Source: Erythrophleum ivorense (lineage: Eukaryota; Streptophyta; Magnoliopsida; Fabales; Fabaceae). Taken from it: a DNA stretch of 64,000 nucleotides. How positions within the stretch are numbered: position 1 is the stretch's first letter; each line of letters begins with the position of its first letter. The position numbers and the translations under genes were made by a program. Location of the stretch: NCBI GenBank assembly GCA_026724425.1, contig JAIUCV010000083.1, forward strand, positions 2,542,001 to 2,606,000, written 5' to 3'. Under the pieces are notes generated by a model. The model was not told the DNA's origin. It ran no database searches and saw only the letters and a program-made list of their open reading frames with translations. Positions 34,296-44,605 of this stretch are shown here, one piece after another.

Positions 34296-37200
34296 CTAGT
34301 GGCGGAACTTGCGCAAGTTCATGGAGTTCCACGAGCGGGGGAGTACGCTTCCGTCGTCATCTTCGAGCTGGTACACTCCTGGTTTGATGACTCGCGTGAT
34401 GCGGTAAGGTCCTTCCCAGTTGAAGCCAAATTTGCCGGCGTGCTCGGGCTTGGTGAAGTCGTGGACTTTCTTCAGGACGAGATCATGTAGTGCGAAGCGG
34501 CGGTTGCGAATCTTCTTGGCGTAGTATCTTGCTGCTTTTTGCTGGTAGTTTTGCATACGCAAGAGGGAGCGATCTCTTAGCTCCTCGGTGTTGACGAGAC
34601 TATCGTGCAAAGACTCGTCGTTCAACGAGGAGTTGAGGGGCATTAGTGATCGGCGTAAGCTCGCGACGTGTAGCTCGGCAGGGGCTAATGCTTCGCAACC
34701 GTGAGATAGGGAGAAAGGGGTTTCGCCAGTCGCTGACCTGGGTGTTGTGTGGTGAGACCAAAGTACTCCGTCAAGTTCGTCTGCCCACATTCCTTTGTAG
34801 CTCTCGAGTCTTTTCTTCAGGCCATCGACGATAGTTTTGTTTGTTGCCTCGGCTTGCCCATTGGCTTGGGGGTATCTTGGCGTGGAATAAACGAGCTTGA
34901 TCTTCCAATTGGCACAGAACTCGCGGAAGCTTGCCGCGATGAATTGGCCACCATTGTCGGTGACGATTTCGTATGGTAGACCATGTCGGCAGATGACGTA
35001 CTGCCAAATGAAGTTCTGCACGTCTTTGGCAGTGGGGTTCAGGAAGGCTTTAGCTTCTACCCACTTGGTGAAGTAGTCGGTGACGATCAGGAGGTACGCG
35101 CATTGCCGGGATCGTGGCATCGGGCCGACGATATCCATCGCCCAGCGCATAAAGGGATATGCCGGGACGGACACTTGAAGCTCTTGCGTCGGGGTGTTGA
35201 TGATCGGGGCGTATCTTTGGTAGGGAATGCACTTCGCGGTGTGATTTTCGCAGTCTTCGATCATCTTTGGCCAGAACAGGCCGTGCTTCTTGATTTTAGA
35301 GGCCAGAGATTTGCCGCCGGCATGGTTTTCTCCGGCTCCTTCGTGAGTCTCGATCATTACTTTCTTGGCCTGCGTCTCGTCGCAACAACGTAGGATGACT
35401 TTATTCGCGGTCCACCGGAATAATTCGTCGTTCTGGAGGAAGTAGTAGGCTGCTTTGCGGCGTAACCGACGAGCTGCCCAACGATTGACCGGAATCGTCC
35501 CGTTGATCAGATAATCTTTGATCTCGTCCTGCCATGAGTGAGGTTGATCCTCTTCTGACTCGGGGGTCATTGGCTCGTCGTCTTCGTCTTCCTCCTCTTC
35601 TTGATATATCGCCATGATAAACGCTCCTTTAGGAAGTTTGATGCTAGGCTGCTCGATTGTTTCGACGGGAATCGTTCGCCGCAAAGCCGAGTCGGTTCTC
35701 GAGGCTAATACGGTGAGCGCGTCGGCTTCTGTGTTCTCGGCACGGGGGATTTTTGTCAACTCGAACGACTTGAATTGCCTGGACAGTTCCGTCGTTACCT
35801 TGAGGTATGCATCCATGCGGTCGTCTTTAGCGTCGTAGTCTCCGCTGAATTGCTTTGCCACGAGCTGAGAATCGCAGAATGCGTGCACGTGCTCGGCTCC
35901 GACTTCCTTTGCGAGACGTAGTCCTGCGATGACTGCCTCATATTCGGCCTCGTTATTGGATGCTGGAAAGTCGAGTTTGAAGGATTGTTCGAGAACCTCG
36001 CCTGTAGGGGATACGAGGCGGATGCCGACACCAGATCCTTGCTTAGATGAAGCTCCGTCAACGTGCAGGAGCCATTTGGAGATATGCTCGGTTTCGTTCA
36101 CGACGAGCTCTGGTGGGATCTCGACAATGAAGTCGGCGAGAACCTGGGATTTTGCGCTGGTTCGGCCTTTGAATTCGATGTCGTGCTCTGACAGCTCTAC
36201 CGCCCATCTTGCCATGCGACCCGATTGATTTGGGCCATGGAGGATTTGGCGCAATGGTTGGCTTGAGAGGACGATGATTGCGTAGGATTGAAAGTATGGT
36301 CTCAATTTTCTTGCCGAGATCACTACCGCTAATGCCAGCTTTTCGAGGGTAGGATACCTCGTCTCGGCATCGTTGAGGGTTTTGCTCACGTAAAAGATGG
36401 GCTTCTGCTCGCCGCGATCTTCTCGGACCAGTGCGCCGCTAACGGCTGTGCTTGATATGGCGATGTAGAGGAGTAACGTCTCACCATCTTCAGGTTTTGC
36501 TAGGATCGGCGGGGTAGTGAGATACTCTTTCAGTTGCTTGAATGCGTCTTCACACTTCTCGTCCCATTTAAAGAGCTTGTTGGAGCGGAGCAGCTGGTAA
36601 AAAGGGAGGCACTTGTCGGTCGAGCGCGAGATGAATCTATTCAGTGCGGCGATTCGGCCAGTGAGCCTCTGGACCTCTTTTGCGTTTTTCGGTGAGGGGA
36701 GGTCGAGAATTGCCGAGATCTACTTCGGGTTTTCCTCGATGCCGCGCTGAGTTACGATGTAGCCGAGGAATTCTCTGGACGTGACGGCGAAATTGCACTT
36801 TGCCGGGTTGAGCTTCATCCCGTACTTTGTCAGAACCTGAAAGCATTCTTGAAGGTTCTTGACGTGATCTTCGGCTTTAGCAGATTTTACCAACATGTCG
36901 TCAATGTAGACTTCCATGCTGTTGCCGAGCTGTTTTGCAAACATCTTGTTGACCAATCTTTGGTAAGTGGCGCTAGCGTTCTTCAAGCCGAAGGGCATGA
37001 CTTTGTAGCAATATGTGCCTCGATCAGTGATGAATGCTGTCTTCTCGCGGTCGTCTGGGTGCATGAATATCTGGTTGTAGCCAGTGAATGCATCCATGAA
37101 GGAGAGTAGTTCGTTCCCCGTCGTAGCTTCGACGAGGCGATCGATATGCGGCAGCGGAAAGCTATCCTTTGGCCAAGCCTTGTTCAGGTCGGTGAAGTCC

Positions 37201-39866
37201 ACGCATACTCTCCACTTCCCGTTCTTTTTCTTGACGACGACCGAATTGGCGAGCCAGTCGGGGTACTTTACTTTGGTGATTGATCCGGCTCGCAGTAGCT
37301 TTTCGACTTCGTCATTGACTGCTTGAGCTTTATCGGTGCCGAGCTTACGCCTCTTCTGCTTGATCGGTTTGTAGGTGGGGTCGACGTTGAGCTCGTGCGA
37401 GGTGATCCTGGGATCTATCCCTTTCATATCCTCCATTGACCATGCGAAGAGATGCACGTTCTCCTTCAGTAGATCCACCAGCTGGGTTCTGATTTCGGGG
37501 TTGAGATTGCTGCCGATACCAACGCTCCTTTCTGGTTTCGTCTCGTCGATGCTGACCTGGTCGACGAGATCGGGTTTAGGTCTCTGATGATAAGGGAGTC
37601 GCGGGTCGAGCTCTTCATTGATCATGCATGAGGATGAAGAGCGGAGTCGGCGTTCTTGGAGGAAGCAGGATCTTGACACTCTTTGGCTGCCGCGTAATGT
37701 GAAGATTCCCAACGGTGTTGGAAATTTGACGCACTGATGAAACGTCGAGACGACGGCTTTCATCTCGTGGATCCACGGCGTTCCTAGAATCGCGTTATAT
37801 ATTGCTGGTCTGTCTATGATGATGAATTTTACGAGCTTGGAAATTCCTCCGACGTAGACGGGCAAGCGGATAGTGCTGATACTGAACACGGTGTCGGCGG
37901 TGAATCCAGTCAGCGGACGAGATGCTGGCTTGATGGCTTCTTCTTCAATCCCCATCCGGTCTAAGGTCTCCTTAAAGATTAGATTCACCGTGCTCCCGGT
38001 GTCAACCAGTATCTTTGCCACGTCGCAATCGTGGACTTGTATTTTGACCACTAGCGGGTCGAGATGCGGGGTATCCAGCCCCTCCGCATCCTTATCCGTG
38101 AAGGATATCATGCCCGTGTCCTGACGGATAAATTGGTCGAGCAGGGCTTCTCCATCCTGATGGGAACTGGGGCGGCGCTGAGCCGAGACGGCCTTTCGCT
38201 CATACTCCTTGATTGCCGAGATGGAATCGTTATAGTCTAAGAGACTTCCCATGATCATGCTGACCTGTCGCTTTGGTGGGGGTGGCAAATCCTCTGGATG
38301 GTCATAGTCTTCCTTCTCGGGTGCGGGTTTCGGATTTGTCTTCCCCTGCTTTTGGGGGCGAAACTGGCGGGGTCGCTTTCCCTTTTGGCCCCCTTTGGCC
38401 AGCTTCGGCGCGAAGTCTTTGCCTTGAGATCGATCGCCTTCTACCGCAACGGTTCCTTCTCGGTACTTCCTGAGGAGGCTACCGATGAGATGCCTACAGT
38501 TCTCCGTTGCGTGACCGGTTCGACCGTGGAAGCTGCAGAACAGGTCATGATTATTGTCGTTGTCTGGGTCGGCGATGGTTGGACGAGACGACGTCAGTGC
38601 GAGTGCTTGCGGCTGCTCTGCTGGGTCCCAGTGGTTGAGGTCGTCGTCGACGGCAAAAGAGAGTGATCTCCTGACCTCTGGCCTTCGTCGCTGTTCATGA
38701 CTTTCTTCCTTAGGTCTGGCGATGACGGGCCTTTTCTCACCACTCTTCTCGGCGTAGAAGTCGGTGTCTTCTTCTAGGAAGATATACCTCTGGGATCGAT
38801 GGAGCGCGTCTTCGAGGGTCGGCGATGGTTGGAGAGAGAGGTCCGCTTTAAACTTAGAGTCGTATCGGAGACCGTTGCGGAGTGCCTCCAGCGGGACGCT
38901 ATCGGGCATGTCGCCGAGATCCATTGCGGCTTTCTTAAACCTTTCCATGAAACTTCGCAGCAGTTCTCCTCTTGATTGCGTCATGGTAAACATGTTTCGG
39001 GTCACCCTAGTCATGTTCATGGAGTAGTGTTTTAAGAATGCGCTCGTCAAGTCGTCGAAGTTATCGATCGACTCGGCAGGGAGGCTGGAGAACCATCCGA
39101 GTGCTTCTTTCGTCATATGCTCGACGAAGACTTGGCAATAGTTCGCCTCTCTCTCCTCGGGAGTGGCATACTGTTCTCTTGTCATAGCGAGGTTGAAAGC
39201 TGTCAACCACTTCTTCGGATCTTCTTCGCCGGCAAAGGGCTCGATCTTTAGTCGGACTCTTTCGCGGAGCCGGATTTTGCGAATCCTTGCCGTCAGCGGG
39301 CTCCTCCGGGTGTCGGCAAGGATTTTTGCCAATTCTGGTGCAGCGCTCGTGACGAGGTGCACCCTGGAATTAAACTCGTCTAGCCGACGATTAATCCAAT
39401 CGAGCTCGGCGTAGGTCTGCTTGCTGACCCGCGAGATTCGGCTCGTCGCTTCTGTCCGATTAGCAGTTGCGTCTGCTATCGCGGTCCCCGTGGCATGACC
39501 TGTCGGTGTATCGAACGAGAGTCGACGAACTGGCAAAAACTTGCCGTCGTCCGCTGTCACCGAGTCGATGAAATCCTGCGTCTTCTTCTGATATGCTTGC
39601 ATCGTCTGGATTTCTTCGGAGAATGGCTTCATAGCCTTTTGAATTGTCTTCATCAGGTCGTCGTGCTTGACGGCCTTTGCTCTGGATCTGCGGCGAGCGG
39701 GAGCTGGCGGCGGAACTGTATCCTCGGGTTCGTCGCGCTGTGCGTTTTCGTCGTGCTCGACGTGGTCCTCCTCATGCTCGAGGAGGTCTTCGGGAGGATT
39801 CTCCGGGAGGGTCTTGTGGTTATGTCGTGGTTCTCTTTCGGGGGAGCTTCCCGCTGAGTTAGACAT
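34296..39866 (-). pseudogene. Gag-pol polyprotein of element F with one internal stop
   Basis: From the ATG at 39866 (the frame opens upstream at 39953, but only with a GTG inside the LTR) one frame of 1857 codons runs to 34296, broken only by a TAG at 36720-36722. Order by residue: capsid-type gag (about 190-330), CxxHGxxGHxTxxC knuckle (about 443-458), protease with VDTGST (about 620), reverse transcriptase with YIDD (about 989), the TAG (1049) between RT and RNase H, archaeal-type second RNase H (about 1260-1390), and integrase with the D, D, E positions in DIVGP, TDNGGQF and GQAEA (about 1578-1670). In the integrase zinc finger the last Cys is Tyr (near 35228). Synthesis would stop after RT, so the copy is probably not autonomous. 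Confidence 0.9.
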
Positions 39867-39912
39867 CGTCCGAGCTTCTTTTGAGATGCTTAATCCGATA
39901 AGGTATTCCCAG

Positions 39913-39930
39913 TCCCCACAGTCGGCGCCA
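39913..39930 (-). other. Primer-binding site of element F
   Basis: The plus strand reads gtccccacagtcggcgcca, so the minus strand begins TGGCGCC as in many Tat-group elements, two bases from the LTR. The exact tRNA cannot be named with confidence. Confidence 0.8.
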
Positions 39931-39932
39931 AT

Positions 39933-40414
39933 TGTTGATTCCAGAAATAGCACACGTTAATGTGACGGGATATTTCGGATGGGAGATTTGGGAAGCTTTG
40001 GATTAATTACTCGAAGAGAAGTTTGGATACAAGAGATAGTCTCGTCAAACAAGCCTTGACGAGACGTAATGCAAATAGCGAATAAAAATAGAGAAGAGAT
40101 GAGAAAATGCTTTAGGTTTTTAGGGCTCCGTGACTTGGACTTCAGGAAATGAAGACCTCTCCTTATATAGTTGAGTTAAGGCGATTCTCTTCTGAATATT
40201 CTCCTCTTGATCATAAAGGAAAACTTCTTCTTCTCTTGATTTCTTTCCTTTCTTCGAGTGGCGGCTGCTTCTTTTTCCTTTTTGCTTAAGGTATTACCTT
40301 CCTCCTCAAGGCTTTCCATTTCTGTAAGGAGGCTAGGGCTGAAGACGGGCTGGGCTTTGGTGCTGTTACTCATTGCGACGGGCTCGGGGAAATGTGCTCA
40401 TTTCACCTCTAACA
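39933..40414 (-). repeat. 5' LTR of element F
   Basis: A 482-bp copy of 29137-29619 with two substitutions and one missing G. A TATA box on the minus strand lies at 40161-40170 (ccttatatag on the plus strand). The duplication CGCAC follows at 40415-40419. Confidence 0.95.
40161..40170 (-). promoter_or_regulatory. TATA box of the element F 5' LTR
   Basis: The minus strand reads ctatataagg, a strong plant TATA element, 228 bp inside the 5' LTR and upstream of the primer site and gag. It is the likely promoter for the genomic RNA. Confidence 0.7.
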
Positions 40415-40562
40415 CGCACAAGCTCTGGAATGTTTCTGTCCAAAAGACAGGTGAGCTTTGATGCTATTATTCCTAATGATCCATCCTTTGAGGCAATATT
40501 TTGGATCTTTTCTGTTGTGCAGATGTGAAAACAAGTAACTTTTGTGGTTATGCTGATTACAG

Positions 40563-41551
40563 GTATTATAACAATATTACATCAAACACTTTGGTGGTAT
40601 TAGAGACGATGGCTGCTCATGGCGTAAAGACTTTGATTTATTCAAGCACTTGTGCAACGTATGGTGAGCCTGAGACTATGCAAATTACAGAGGAAACTCC
40701 TCAGGTGAGACAAAATTTTGTTTCTTTCTCAAATGTTTTATGAGCATGGTTGTTCTTCTATGCGATGTAACTACTAAACGCGGTCATTTTCAGGTGCCAA
40801 TCAATCCGTATGGTAAGGCTAAGAAGATGGCAGAAGATATCATTTTGGATTTCTCTAAAAACTCAAATATAGCAGTTATGATCCTAAGGTTGGTTTTTTA
40901 GTGAGACTTTTCTAAGTTCTAGCTAATATTTTTTTTATCCCCCTGAAGTTGATGAGGTTCTCTTTCAATCGATTTCCATATATTTCAACGTGATTGGATC
41001 TGATCCAGAAGGAAGATTAGGTGAAGCACCAAGGCCTGAGCTGCGAGAGCATGGACGAATCTCCGGTACTTGCTTTGATGCTGCACGTGGCATCATGCCT
41101 AGCCTACAGGTAATTTACTTTCTTCATTTCATGAAACCTTTGTTTTAAGTTAAACCAGCTCTTGGAAGAATGTGCTCTAGTTTCTGTCAGGGTCTTGACT
41201 TTTGTTCTTTAGACACAGTCATCACAGCTTGGTTCTATTATGATTCTCTCATCAGTTTCAGATTCTTAATTTATTTCCAAAAGTTAGTTTTTTTTGGTGT
41301 ATTTAGGAGCTGGCACATGCTGTAAAACATGTTCAAGAATGTTTACAGCTGAGCAAAATACATAATTGAGCCCACAGATTCTTGAGTTTCCTTTATTAAA
41401 GCAAAGTTTAAAATTAGTATACTTGTTACATTCACGTGGCTAAATAAGCTTTCAACCTTCTCTAATCATAGATCTTCATTTAACTTAACTTATATTTTTC
41501 TTTTTCTTCGGTTTTATCTGCAGATCAAAGGAACAGACTACAAAACTTCGG
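40563..41551 (+). pseudogene. Captured exons of a UDP-arabinose 4-epimerase-like gene
   Basis: Four exon blocks match the middle of plant UDP-arabinose/UDP-xylose 4-epimerases (MUR4 family), Golgi enzymes that make UDP-L-arabinose for cell walls: 40563-40704 (with SSTCATYGEP), 40794-40888 (NPYGKAKKMAE, holding the catalytic YxxxK), about 40978-41109 (NVIGSDPEGR) and 41524-41551. Normal donor and acceptor sites remain for most introns, but the acceptor before the third block reads cat instead of cag. The N-terminal cofactor-binding part and the C-terminal third are missing. After the fourth block the text changes to CACTA transposase-like sequence. It cannot make a working enzyme. Confidence 0.85.
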
Positions 41552-42178
41552 TTTTATCCATACCAGCAGCAGGGGCAGGGCGGAACCAGCGGACCGGACC
41601 AGGGTGGAACCACCGACCATCTGAATAATTTTAGTTTATGTTTGAACGATTTTTTATGTTATATTTGAATTTTTTTCCCTCATTTTGTATGATATTTGAA
41701 TTTAAGTTTTAATTAAATTTTATTTTAGTTAATATTATTTATTTATTTGAATTTTATTTTATTTATTTATTATTTAAAAAAAATATTACAAAAAATGTAA
41801 TATTTGCGACAGAATAATCGATCCGTCGCAAAAAGATCGCAAATTTGCGACATAATATAATCCATCGCAAATTTGCGAGGGAAAATGTTCCGTCGCAAAC
41901 TTGCGATGGAAAAAGTTCCGTCGCAAATCCGTCGCAAGCTTGCGAGGGAAAATATTCCGTCGCAAACTTGCGATGTAAAAATTTACGTCGCAATTCCATC
42001 GCAAGTTTACGACGGAATATTTTCCCTCGCAATCTTGCGACGGATTTGCGACGGAAAACCGTTTGCGACGAACGATTTGCGACGGAAATTATTTTCTCGC
42101 AGTTCCGTCGCAAATCGTCATTTGCGACGAAATTGCGACTATATTTTCTGTCGCAAATCGGGTGTTTTTCTTGTAGTG
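41552..42178 (+). mobile_element. CACTA 3' end with subterminal repeats and terminal repeat
   Basis: A short Gln/Gly-rich coding tail (about 41552-41660) resembles the end of En/Spm transposases. Next come AT-rich DNA and about 20 direct and inverted copies of a tttgcgacgga / tccgtcgcaaa motif (41808-42160), then the terminal tttttcttgtagtg at 42165-42178. Such motifs are the known transposase-binding pattern of CACTA subtermini. The long frames across it (41763-42401, 41845-42222) are translations of the repeats, not genes. Confidence 0.85.
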
Positions 42179-43482
42179 TTATAACCCAACTTGGTAGAGC
42201 TGCAAGTGCACAGCCGTGGTAAGTCGTTGTCGAACACAAGGAATAGTGATCTCGTTTCAAGTCTATGTTGAGTGATGAGTAGCCAGAACGAAGAATATGA
42301 TTTGAGGTGATTTTGATATCCAATGAAAACAAGTGAGTAAGTGAATGAGATTGTAAACAATATGAGAAATAAGTTAGGCAAAGGATAATCAATGGAAACA
42401 TTCAATGAAATGACAAGAGATTGCGTGGGATAAGTTATAAACTGTCTTGAACTCACAACACTAAGGTATAGCCTTTCTACTTTCGTAGCTCCGGACACTA
42501 TGCTTAAACAACCTAATAGACTCAACTTTCGATGGTTATTACAAGTTATAAGCATGCATTAATCAATGTTCAAGTTGTGATTGTTCACTAAGTTCCTTAG
42601 GTCGACTTTTGGAAGCCTAAAACACTTAGCTCACCAAATACTAGTTTCGGCAATACAACAAGCTTTTGGAGAGTGTATCAACCTAGGTTCGAGTTGTTTA
42701 GGCGCGCTTTCCTAACAACAAGCATTATGAACAAGCAAATATGAAGAACCAAAAGAGTAAATCCTGTTTTATGCAATCAAACAAGTCAAATCATGTCAAG
42801 AGTCCATCGATCTCCCTCGGCCTAACAAGGGGATCTACTCGGACATATTAGAATCAAACGAGCAAAGCAAGATTGATATCATTATGCAAGTATGAAAAGA
42901 GATAAGGGATAGAGAGAAGCTTCTCTAATGAAGAACAAGTCGAATCCCTTGATAACTTTCGATCCAAAGTACAAAAGAGAAAAGGAAAAGATAAAAGAAC
43001 AAGGATGAGATGCGAGTGCAATGAGTTGAGCGGCGCCTCCTTCTTCTTTCTGGACTGCGCACCACCTAGGGCTTCTCCTCCTCGACGGCTACTCTCCTCT
43101 TGCACAAGACACTCGCGGCTCTCCTCCTTCAAAAGCTAAAAACATGTATTTATAGGCTTGTAGTCGCTAGGGTTATGATGTGCTGAAAAAGGAAACTTTC
43201 CGGTTAACCGGCCTTGATGATTCGCGACGTGATTGGACCGGGTTTAGGGCAAGTAAACCACCAAAATCAAGCTGGGCTTGTGTTAAGTCGAGACAGGGTC
43301 CATGCCGCGGGATCCCGGGCTGTTTGTGGCGCCAAGTCTCCATGGGCTTCGTTTGCTCGCCTGGCGGACACGTCTTGGGAGAAAAATATTTTCTCCCTGA
43401 TGGTTGATCCAAATGGCTTGAATCCACTTTTCTGTGATGCATGACTCAAATATCTATCCACCAAGACCAAGATCATGATTTT
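42179..43482 (-). repeat. Partial LTR of element C (right copy)
   Basis: Matches 26688-27990 of the left LTR with few differences. It starts at ataacccaac directly after the CACTA end and stops at catgatttttg, where family Y LTR resumes. The loss of both ends indicates deletions at both junctions. Confidence 0.8.
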
Positions 43483-44600
43483 TGAATTACTCAGACATGA
43501 TCAAAGTAACAGCACAGAGAGATGGAGAAAACATAGTATAAGATAAAAGGTTTAGAAATCTTCTCCAAATTGTAGTGAGGAGGAGAGATCCTCCTTGAAA
43601 TCTCTAAGAACAAAAGAAGATGTGTAAAACGTGATACAATATGCGGCTCTCTTCTCTAGAGAGGCTAAAAATGTGTATTTATAGTGCTAGGTCTTCATGG
43701 GGTCGAGATTAGGTAAGCGGGAGAAAATCGTGGAATCGGGAAAGATGGGCCTTTGTCGGCCGAGTCGGGTCGATTGGGGTGTCGGTCGGTCGAGCGACGC
43801 AGTCGAGCGACGCGGTCGAGCGACGCGGTCGCGCGGTCGGTTGGGATGCCTGTTCGGTCGAGCGGGACGGTCGAGCGCGTATCGAGCAGTGAAGAAAAGT
43901 CGGGTCAGACGAGGGCCTTAAAGCTCCTGTCCGACCGGGCTCGATCGAGCGGGACGCGGATGGTGTGAAGGAAGGTTGGGTCGGACGAGGGCCTTAAAGC
44001 TCCTGTCCGATCTGGCTCGGTCGAGCGGACGGCTTGATGTCGTGAAGGGAGGTCGGTTTTGGCTCGTCTGGACCAGTCTTCAGTTAAAACGTGATAGCTT
44101 CTAAACTGATCGTCCAAATTACATAATTCCAACTGCATTGGAACACTAACTCATCTGGATATCTTGGTGCCAATTTTCATTGAAATCCGTTGAGTTTAAG
44201 GGTCCATGCCATTGCTTCCCGTTTAATGTACTAATGCAGTCCGATAAAGCTCTTTCGTGTATATCTTCACTAGTATCGTCATATCTCCAATTCTACTCGG
44301 CCAAACTGAATGATTACAGGTTCATTGCAAAGCTAACTCACGTAGGCATCGCGGCAAACTGGCTTTGGTGAAATCCATTGAGTAGAATATTTTTAAGGCT
44401 CCTTCAAAGTTGATGCTGTGTTGTGGAGCGGTATAAAGTCCAGATCATGTGGTTTTGCTCCAAAATGCATCTTTCGACCTGTTTAGACTTTTAGTACTAT
44501 AAATCCACAAAAACTACCTTTTTAGATCAAAAAGCCTTTGAAAACCTTATAAAAAGCATAGTAAAACCGTATGAAAAGCGTACAAAATAGAGGTATATCA
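43483..44600 (-). repeat. Family Y LTR, outer right piece
   Basis: Inverse of the segment from about 6390 back to 5840, then about 460 bp more that the left copy lacks, ending GAGGTATATCA at 44600. The GC-rich block at 43740-44040 has repeated ggtcgagcgacgcg motifs. The duplication AAGCT follows at 44601-44605. With 26601-26644 it forms a single LTR and no internal domain of Y is present, so Y is best read as a solo LTR that was later invaded. Confidence 0.75.
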
Positions 44601-44605
44601 AAGCT

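Larger units (their letters stand above)
29137..40414 (-). mobile_element. Ty3/gypsy Tat-lineage element F, nearly intact and young
   Basis: An 11.3-kb element on the minus strand: 5' LTR 39933-40414, primer site 39913-39930, gag-pol 34296-39866, a 3' region with an antisense gene (30422-33135), polypurine tract 29620-29633 and 3' LTR 29137-29619. The 5-bp duplication CGCAC flanks it (29132-29136 and 40415-40419). The two LTRs differ by two substitutions and one single-base indel, so the insertion is recent. A second, archaeal-type RNase H domain between RT/RNase H and integrase places it in the Tat group. Confidence 0.95.
28813..42178 (+). mobile_element. CACTA-related segment with captured gene exons, split by element F
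   Basis: The right end is a typical CACTA 3' end: gtcgcaaa subterminal repeats and a terminal tttttcttgtagtg (inverse CACTACAAGAAAAA) ending at 42178. The left part (28813-29136) has no CACTA terminal repeat at the boundary. Another CACTA-like end, attttctgtagtg-type, stops at 28937. Between lie possible exon DNA (29045-29136 plus 40415-40451) and four exons of an epimerase-like gene (40563-41551). Element F (29137-40414) is a later insertion. It is best read as a gene-capturing CACTA derivative, truncated at the left. Confidence 0.6.
26645..43482 (-). mobile_element. LTR element C, interior mostly replaced
   Basis: On the minus strand, the full 3' LTR lies at 26645-28271, the polypurine tract at 28272-28286, about 540 bp of internal DNA at 28272-28812, and part of the other LTR at 42179-43482. 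Everything between, including any gag-pol and primer site, is gone and is occupied by a CACTA-related segment (28813-42178). LTR and internal DNA closely match element D (60107-62310). The right LTR lacks its first roughly 40 and last roughly 290 bp. Confidence 0.7.

Noticed and set aside
41763..42401. Long minus-strand frame (212 codons) across the CACTA end
   Set aside because: It is a translation of the gtcgcaaa subterminal repeats and part of the C LTR; the text is repetitive and basic with no domain.
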